This document shows, in pieces, positions 24,456 to 28,577 of a stretch of 28,577 nt of DNA. The DNA is from CAYUCY01 sp964443525 (GTDB taxonomy: Bacteria > Pseudomonadota > Alphaproteobacteria > Caedimonadales > Caedimonadaceae), in assembly GCA_964443525.1 (NCBI GenBank), contig CAYUCY010000013.1, forward strand, positions 1 to 28,577. Direction: 5' to 3'. The position numbers were made by a program, and so were the translations under genes. Under the pieces are notes generated by a model, which did no database searches, was not told the origin of the DNA, and saw only the letters and a program-made list of their open reading frames with translations. Position 1 is the stretch's first letter. Each line of letters opens with the position of its first letter.

Positions 24456-24654
24456 AAACTACATTTCCTCTCGGCTTGAGAGACTTAAATTACATCAGAA
24501 ATTTCAAATCCTACCCCCGGGATATGCTCGGGATTTTGCTCACCCGATTAACGATAACCCCCGCCCTCCATCGGCGGTTCTGAAGAGAATTATTTTTTTA
24601 ATTGCTTTCGGGGTGATTTTAGGGGTGGTGTGTTTCGTGTGGAGAAGTTATTAG
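24436..24654 (+). CDS. Small single-span membrane protein overlapping gltA
   Basis: A 72-residue frame that begins inside the last codons of gltA (20-base overlap, different frame). The N-terminal half is basic and hydrophilic, then a proline-rich stretch (HPINDNPRPPS), then one hydrophobic helix (about 50-69, IIFLIAFGVILGVVCFVW) ending in RSY. This charge layout suggests a cytoplasmic N-terminus. There is no clear ribosome-binding site, so translation would depend on coupling to gltA. I do not recognise a family. Codon use looks like the neighbouring genes and unlike the AT-rich island that follows, which argues for a real gene. Confidence 0.5.
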   Translation: MREKRVKNYISSRLERLKLHQKFQILPPGYARDFAHPINDNPRPPSAVLKRIIFLIAFGVILGVVCFVWRSY

Positions 24655-24738
24655 AGGCTAGAAATAATTATTTATAATGTAAATTAAATACACATACTTA
24701 TTCATAAAAAGAAGTGAATTCTAAAAGGAGAAAAGGAA

Positions 24739-25104
24739 ATGGCTATGGAAGGAGGCATGGCAATAGAAAATGCTTTGAGGTGGCTTCAAATGAACGTAAA
24801 AGATTTTGAAGGATTTGCAAAAAAAGAGATACCTAGAATTTCCGCAGAATTAAATATTCCGGAAGAGGAAATCCATAGAATTTTTACGATTTTGGCGCAA
24901 GAGATACGAGGAGGGAAAAATACTGATAAAACATATGAGCCTACAAACATAGAAATTGCATTAAAAAGGCATATAAAAGGGAAAAGTTTTATAGGTTTTG
25001 CTGATAAAGCGAGAGGTGTTGCTCGAAAATTAAATCTTTCAAGTGAAGAGAGAGATAGGATTTTTACAGAATTGGAAAAATCTATCAAGGAATGGAATAA
25101 ATGA
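24739..25104 (+). CDS. Unknown protein built from two tandem copies of one repeat
   Basis: A 121-residue protein with no recognised family. It consists of two diverged copies of about 48 residues. Copy 1 (9-57) includes IENALRW, GFAKKEIPRISAELNIP and EEIHRIFTILAQEI. Copy 2 (71-117) includes IEIALKR, GFADKARGVARKLNLS and EERDRIFTELEKSI. Matching landmarks are GFA at 25 and 86, LN at 38 and 98, and RIFT at 47 and 107, an offset of 60-62. Each copy looks like two or three amphipathic helices. No signal peptide or membrane segment is seen, so it is probably cytoplasmic or an injected protein. An excellent AAAGGAG site precedes the ATG. The DNA is much more AT-rich than the gltX-gltA region, which suggests later arrival. 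Confidence 0.75.
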   Translation: MAMEGGMAIENALRWLQMNVKDFEGFAKKEIPRISAELNIPEEEIHRIFTILAQEIRGGKNTDKTYEPTNIEIALKRHIKGKSFIGFADKARGVARKLNLSSEERDRIFTELEKSIKEWNK

Positions 25105-25395
25105 AGAACGAGAGAATCTAGTTTCCTTCTAATGAGAGATTTTAAGGTAGGCGTTCAAAGAAACAGGAAATTTCAAAAACCTCTGACTCAATATTCTCAC
25201 CCTGTTAAACTGCGGCCTTCAGAAGCGCACATGCTATGTTTGGGGTAATTTTTTGAGGTTTTCATGTGTGATCTTACAATTTTGGCTAACTACGGTTTAC
25301 CTTTTGTGGGCAATATACAAAAAAGTTAAGCGGAGTTGACTTTTAAGCCTACGGGAAGAGGAAGAGTAAACTGTATTTTACTGAGACTGAATTGG
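25105..25395. other. AT-rich gap without a convincing gene
   Basis: I see no RNA gene, terminator or coding region I can support here. Two short plus-strand frames exist (38 codons from 25132 and about 21 codons from 25265), but neither has a ribosome-binding site or a recognised product. The stretch could be the remnant of a lost gene or insertion, because the surrounding DNA is compositionally unlike the core genes. Confidence 0.4.
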
Positions 25396-26325
25396 TTAGG
25401 GTGACGCTTCAACTTTCGGTGGGTGGTGAATCGAGAGGACCTTATCCTTCGGCAGGATCATATAGCCATTGTTCTTCAGGAGACATAAGTAGAACTGGTC
25501 AAAGCTTAAGATTTTCATTGAATTGACTGAAGTGCTATCCGAGAGAGTAACAATTGAGTTTTCATTCTGATTTAATTTAGTAAGATCATTGCGAAAAAAA
25601 TTAAACGCATCTGAAAAAAGGTATACATAAAGAGAAACCGCCAAAAGGAGAGAAAACAGAAAAAATCCAAGCCTGGTTTTTGTATATAATGAATGTATCA
25701 GCAAAAGTGTTGAAAAAGATGTTAAGAAAGTTAACCAGAAAATAGGGATCAACTTTGCATTATTATATAAATATTTGAACAAAAAAAAGAAAAATATTAT
25801 TAATATAATTAATCGCGGAATAAAATTAATAAACTTTATAAATTTATAAATAAATAATTGACCTAAAGAAAAAAATTTTTCTTTAATCCCTCCAAAATCG
25901 GCATTGATTCTACTGAGCTCATAATCTTTTAAGGAAATTCTTTCTTTTTTGTCAAAATACAAATTGGGGGGATTATTTTTGCATATGAATATACTGAAAC
26001 ATTCCTCCATAAAATTAATAACTTTCGTCGGCAGTAAATTCATTAGAAAGATAAAGCAAATTATTATATACAAAGAAAAAAATGAACTGTGAACACATTT
26101 AAAGAAATAATCTAAATAATCCCAAGAGACCAGGTTCAAATCGGCGTCAGAAATCTTTAGGTGAGACAGTAGGTTGTGAACAGAGATATATCCAGTCGCA
26201 TAAGCTAAAAAGAGAAGAAAAAGTCTGACAGTTACGAGATTGTACTTATATGAAAGCAACTCTCCAAAATGCTCCTTCCCCGTTCGTTTTTGGTGAACGG
26301 GGAGGGAGGCAGATGAGAGATTCAT
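25396..26325 (-). CDS. Unknown multi-spanning membrane protein
   Basis: A 309-residue protein, if started at the ATG four bases after the rpsU stop; an ATG at 26340 inside rpsU is nearly as good. About five hydrophobic segments are seen: LVTVRLFLLFLAYATGYISV, FFSLYIIICFIFLMNLL, IPRLIILIIFFFFLFKYL, IPIFWLTFLTSFSTLLLI and LGFFLFSLLLAVSLYVYLF. Between the second and third lies a charged stretch, and after the last lies a soluble tail of about 60 residues (IVTLSDSTSVNSMKILSFDQF onward). I do not recognise a family. The coding DNA is very AT-rich with long A and T runs, except for the first 90 bases, which resemble the rpsU region. It probably arrived by transfer and is transcribed behind rpsU. 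Confidence 0.6.
   Translation of the reverse strand: MNLSSASLPVHQKRTGKEHFGELLSYKYNLVTVRLFLLFLAYATGYISVHNLLSHLKISDADLNLVSWDYLDYFFKCVHSSFFSLYIIICFIFLMNLLPTKVINFMEECFSIFICKNNPPNLYFDKKERISLKDYELSRINADFGGIKEKFFSLGQLFIYKFIKFINFIPRLIILIIFFFFLFKYLYNNAKLIPIFWLTFLTSFSTLLLIHSLYTKTRLGFFLFSLLLAVSLYVYLFSDAFNFFRNDLTKLNQNENSIVTLSDSTSVNSMKILSFDQFYLCLLKNNGYMILPKDKVLSIHHPPKVEASP
26277..26303 (-). repeat. Strong hairpin just downstream of rpsU
   Basis: TCCCCGTTC (26277-26285) is perfectly complementary to GAACGGGGA (26295-26303) with a nine-base loop. On the minus strand it begins about 27 bases after the rpsU stop, where a 3' terminator hairpin would be expected, but no T run follows. It lies inside the first codons of the membrane-protein frame. 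It may be an rpsU 3' stabiliser or a former terminator now read as coding sequence. Confidence 0.6.
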
Positions 26326-26329
26326 CGAT

Positions 26330-26533
26330 TTAGAATCCATCGCGTTCCATTTTCTTGCGTGCAAGCTTGCGGATGCGACGGATGGCTTCAGCCTTTTCGC
26401 GCTTTTTGCGCTCAGAAGGCTTCTCGAAGTGGCGACGGAGTTTCATCTCGCGCAGCACGCCTTCGCGTTGAAGCTTTTTCTTAAGTGAACGCAGAGCTTG
26501 ATCAACGTTATTATCGCGAACGTTTACAAACAC
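26330..26533 (-). CDS. rpsU: 30S ribosomal protein bS21
   Basis: A 67-residue S21, a late-binding small-subunit protein that helps initiation. The N-terminus VNVRDNNVDQALRSLKKKLQ is the family hallmark, followed by REGVLREMKLRRHFEKPSERKKRE and a basic tail. It starts with GTG (26533) behind GAGTGAGG, a good site. It is divergent from the COQ9-family gene across 103 bases, a neighbourhood often seen in Alphaproteobacteria. A hairpin follows its stop but overlaps the next frame. Confidence 0.97.
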   Translation of the reverse strand: MFVNVRDNNVDQALRSLKKKLQREGVLREMKLRRHFEKPSERKKREKAEAIRRIRKLARKKMERDGF

Positions 26534-26636
26534 TTTGCCTCACTCTCCTTTCTTGTTTTAGGTTTGTCATTCTAAGCAATACCTCTTAAAATGAAATACA
26601 AATATAATATAACACATGAAACTCAGGAAGTAAAAA

Positions 26637-27254
26637 ATGAGCCAACCTTCCCTTCATGATACATCCGTCAAAGATGCCCTGGTTGAGCGGGTTCTGGAGC
26701 ATGCTCCTTTTGATGGATGGGGCTTGAAAGCCCTTGAAAGAGCTCTTGAGGATCTAAATTATCGGCATACACATGCCTTGCGTGCCTTTGACGGCGATGT
26801 GGGGGAGATGACTAAACACTATGTGGATCTTTATAACAGAAAATTGAACGCCCTTGCCGTGGAGCGAGACATCATGGCATTGCGCGTGCGAGAGAGAATA
26901 GAGGCGTTTGTTCTCTTGCGCTTGAAATTATTAGAGTCCCACCGAGAAGCGGAAAGACAAGTTCTTTCCTTTCTTTCCGAGCCTTTGCAGGTTCCTCTCG
27001 GGATTAAGCTTCTCTGGTCTGTGGCGGATGAGATCTGGCATCTAGCCGGGGATACGGCAACGGATTGGAATTATTATTCTAAGCGTACTCTTCTCTCCAG
27101 TGTCTACGGCAGCACAGTCTTTTTTTGGCTTCAGGACTCTTCCCCTAACTTTGAGGAAACGCGGGCCTTTTTGAGGCGGCGGATCACAGAGGTTACGGAG
27201 ATCCCAAAATTTAAAAGCAAATTAAAAAGCTTTTTCTTCCACCGCGCTGCTTAA
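26637..27254 (+). CDS. COQ9-family ubiquinone biosynthesis protein
   Basis: A 205-residue homologue of mitochondrial COQ9, which binds lipid and helps COQ7-type hydroxylation in ubiquinone synthesis. The N-terminal half (about 10-75) has the TetR-like helical fold (VLEHAPFDGWGLKALERALEDL). The diagnostic segment is near residues 128-165: LLWSVADEIWHLAGDTATDWN and YYSKRTLLSSVYGSTVFFWLQD, which matches the family closely. The bacterial protein lacks a mitochondrial leader. An AGGAAG site precedes the ATG. Its stop overlaps that of the opposing RMD1-like gene within TTAA at 27251-27254. Confidence 0.92.
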   Translation: MSQPSLHDTSVKDALVERVLEHAPFDGWGLKALERALEDLNYRHTHALRAFDGDVGEMTKHYVDLYNRKLNALAVERDIMALRVRERIEAFVLLRLKLLESHREAERQVLSFLSEPLQVPLGIKLLWSVADEIWHLAGDTATDWNYYSKRTLLSSVYGSTVFFWLQDSSPNFEETRAFLRRRITEVTEIPKFKSKLKSFFFHRAA

Positions 27255-28060
27255 ACGCAGAGAAGTTCGCCGGCTTTTGAGAGATGGGGTTGGAAAAAGC
27301 TGTATGTCGTAAAGAGAACCTCGATGAGAATAAGGATAATGATGATCCACTCCAGGCGGGAGGAATGCCTGTGGTTCAGCTCATCCCCTAAAATTTGATA
27401 AAGGTCATGAATCATGTCCAGCTTGCGGTTGAGGTTCAGAGCGCGGGGTCTGATTTCCAGATCCGTCGCCGTCATTTTGTAGAGGGGTTCGTACTCCGGG
27501 TACTCCCAAAAAAATTCGGGCGGTTCAAGGAAATCAGACTGGACGTTGATGGTATTGCGTTCGAGAAAAAGCTCACCGATTTTACGGCCGATCTCCCTTC
27601 GTGTGAGAGGGATTTTTCCTTTCTTTGCAAGAGAACGGGTAATCGGATCCGTTGCGGCTAGGGTTTCTTCAACGGTTCCCTCGTAAATCCCGAGTTTGAC
27701 TGATTGTGCGAGACCGTAAGAAACGGAAAGCTTGGCCAAGGAATCCTTCGGGTTTTCTAGAGTGACTTCGTCTTGAAAGACTTTCGCGGGTTTTCCGTAG
27801 GAATATTCGAAATCATCATATTCAAATTGCGGGAGTGGCTCTCGCTCAAAAGCTCGAATATGGGTGAGAGCCTCAAGCTCATCTTCTTGGGAAATATTCC
27901 AAAAGACGATGCATCCGTAATCAAAGGCGAACACTTCTCCCTTTTTATAGCGAAAATAAAGGGAGTCTCCGAAAGATTGAGCGGGGCTTTTTGTTTTCAA
28001 AAAATCGGACAATTTAGGGAGATCGTAAGATTTGGCGGTACAGTAGGCCGTACATCGCAT
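27251..28060 (-). CDS. RMD1/YagE family protein (DUF155)
   Basis: A 269-residue protein of the RMD1/DUF155 family, whose eukaryotic members lie on mitochondria or microtubules and whose bacterial role is unknown. Family features are GEVFAFDYGCIVFWNISQEDE (about 41-61), LSVSYGLAQSVKLGIYEGTVEET, PLTRREIGRKIGELFLERNTIN, then FLEPPEFFWEYPEYEPLYKM and RALNLNRKLDMIHDLYQILGDELNHRHSSRLEW. A single hydrophobic helix follows (EWIIIILILIEVLFTTYSFF, about 238-257), which would anchor the protein by its tail. An AAGGAA site lies before the ATG. It is followed on the same strand, upstream, by the zinc-finger gene 108 bases away. Confidence 0.9.
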   Translation of the reverse strand: MRCTAYCTAKSYDLPKLSDFLKTKSPAQSFGDSLYFRYKKGEVFAFDYGCIVFWNISQEDELEALTHIRAFEREPLPQFEYDDFEYSYGKPAKVFQDEVTLENPKDSLAKLSVSYGLAQSVKLGIYEGTVEETLAATDPITRSLAKKGKIPLTRREIGRKIGELFLERNTINVQSDFLEPPEFFWEYPEYEPLYKMTATDLEIRPRALNLNRKLDMIHDLYQILGDELNHRHSSRLEWIIIILILIEVLFTTYSFFQPHLSKAGELLCV

Positions 28061-28167
28061 CGGAAAATTCCTTCACGTCATATCTGACCTAAGCTTACCA
28101 TAAGAGAAAAGAGGAGGGGAGGGGAAAGCTTTCGTTTTAAGCTAAAGCCAGTCACCCATTGGCTATA

Positions 28168-28329
28168 TTAGGAGATGTTCGCTTTTTTGTAGTGTTTGCT
28201 ACAATAAGGGCAATAAACCTCTCCTGTTTTTGAAAGGTCCAGATAAACACGGGGATGCCCCGCCTCACGACCGTTCCCGTCACAGCTGACCTGATCTTCT
28301 TGAATAAAGATGATGTCGTCGGAAATCAT
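28168..28329 (-). CDS. CHCC zinc-finger protein (NDUFS6-like)
   Basis: A 53-residue protein that belongs to the zf-CHCC family, the fold of mitochondrial complex I subunit NDUFS6. Ligands are Cys16, His25, Cys40 and Cys43, seen in VSCDGNGREAGHPRVYLDLS and GEVYCPYCSKHY, which match the family very closely. In Alphaproteobacteria the homologue is associated with complex I. The ATG at 28329 follows a GGAGAGG site and lies ten bases after the stop of the AmpG-like frame, so the two are probably cotranscribed. It is complete despite its small size. Confidence 0.93.
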   Translation of the reverse strand: MISDDIIFIQEDQVSCDGNGREAGHPRVYLDLSKTGEVYCPYCSKHYKKANIS

Positions 28330-28339
28330 TTACCTCTCC

Positions 28340-28567
28340 TTAGCTTGTTGTTGGTGCAGGGGCCTGTTTGGAGGGACTGCCCCACAACCTCTCATGAGTT
28401 TTTTTGGAGAGACGTAAAACGAGATACAGGCTTGGCAGTGTCGCAAGCGTACAAAGGCCAAAAAAATGAACCCAACCCAAGGATTCAACCAGCCAACCCG
28501 AAAGGGCGGCAAAAAGAGTTCTGCCAAGGTGGACTATAGAGGTTAGAAGGGCTAACTGTGTCGCAGC
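28340..28567 (-). pseudogene. C-terminal part of an AmpG-like MFS transporter, closed by TAG at the window edge
   Basis: The minus strand encodes 75 residues resembling the end of AmpG-type muropeptide transporters: ATQLALLTSIVHLGRTLFAA, then LSGWLVESLGWVHFFGLCTL, then LATLPSLYLVLRLS, and a polar tail. The usual preceding residues (a Tyr-Thr-Ala-Thr-Gln type turn) are interrupted by an in-frame TAG at 28568-28570, seven bases from the edge. The rest of the gene would lie beyond the window. Either the gene is disrupted, an indel or assembly join lies at the edge (the palindrome GCCTAGGC is there), or this is a remnant. AmpG imports cell-wall recycling products; the exact family is inferred from a short segment. 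Confidence 0.55.
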
Positions 28568-28577
28568 CTAGGCAGGC

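Noticed and set aside
25132..25248. 38-codon plus-strand frame in the gene-free gap
   Set aside because: No ribosome-binding site, no recognised product, and short enough to occur by chance.
25265..25330. Possible transposase fragment of about 21 codons
   Set aside because: I could not match it to a transposase family, and no inverted repeats or target duplications were seen.
1..28577. CRISPR arrays, tRNA or rRNA genes, phage genes, insertion sequences, toxin-antitoxin pairs
   Set aside because: No regular repeats with spacers, cloverleaf sequences, integrase or transposase motifs, or recognisable toxin or antitoxin genes were seen on either strand.

Overview
The window looks like chromosome of an alphaproteobacterium. 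Supporting this are a three-gene proton-translocating transhydrogenase (pntAA-pntAB-pntB), ThyX as the thymidylate synthase, a COQ9-family gene divergent from rpsU, a 53-residue CHCC zinc-finger protein of the NDUFS6 type, and an L21 with a long Lys/Ala-rich tail. Moderate to low GC, secreted proteins of unknown role and shortened genes suggest a host-associated lineage (Holosporales-like). That placement is inference, not proof. Nothing seen resembles a phage, an insertion sequence, a CRISPR array, or tRNA or rRNA genes.

Layout. 1-574: 5' part of an EamA/DMT permease running off the left edge. 753-1205: a two-CBS-domain protein with a recognisable promoter and a hairpin terminator; a second hairpin that excludes the terminator stem lies beside it. 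1300-7237 (all minus): rplU, rpmA, an intrinsic terminator, obgE, then an RND efflux adaptor and permease joined by a 4-base overlap. 7403-9541 (plus): fliQ-fliR-flhB, part of the flagellar export gate. 9610-12204 (minus): clpB. 12377-15281 (plus): pntAA-pntAB-pntB. 15300-16895: two divergent genes for signal-peptide proteins, one unknown and one a permuted papain/NlpC-P60 (YiiX-like) hydrolase with a cysteine-rich tail. 17032-19653 (plus): thyX, a secreted lytic transglycosylase, and a short MeaB/ArgK-type GTPase that seems degenerate. 19656-21620 (minus): comEC. 21663-24455 (plus): gltX and gltA, followed by a 72-residue membrane protein overlapping gltA.

24655-26325 is an AT-rich island. 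It holds a 121-residue protein made of two copies of one repeat, a 290-base stretch without a convincing gene, and a multi-spanning membrane protein placed directly after rpsU. The right end (26330-28577) is a set of mitochondrion-like genes: rpsU, COQ9, an RMD1/DUF155 protein, a CHCC zinc finger, and the C-terminus of an AmpG-like transporter whose frame is closed by a TAG seven bases from the window edge.

Most of the window is ordinary housekeeping: translation, energy metabolism, envelope, motility. The parts most likely to be new are the duplicated 121-residue protein and its AT-rich island, the divergent secreted pair, the reduced MeaB-like GTPase, and the exclusive hairpins at 691-737. 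I see no clear-cut new multi-gene system.
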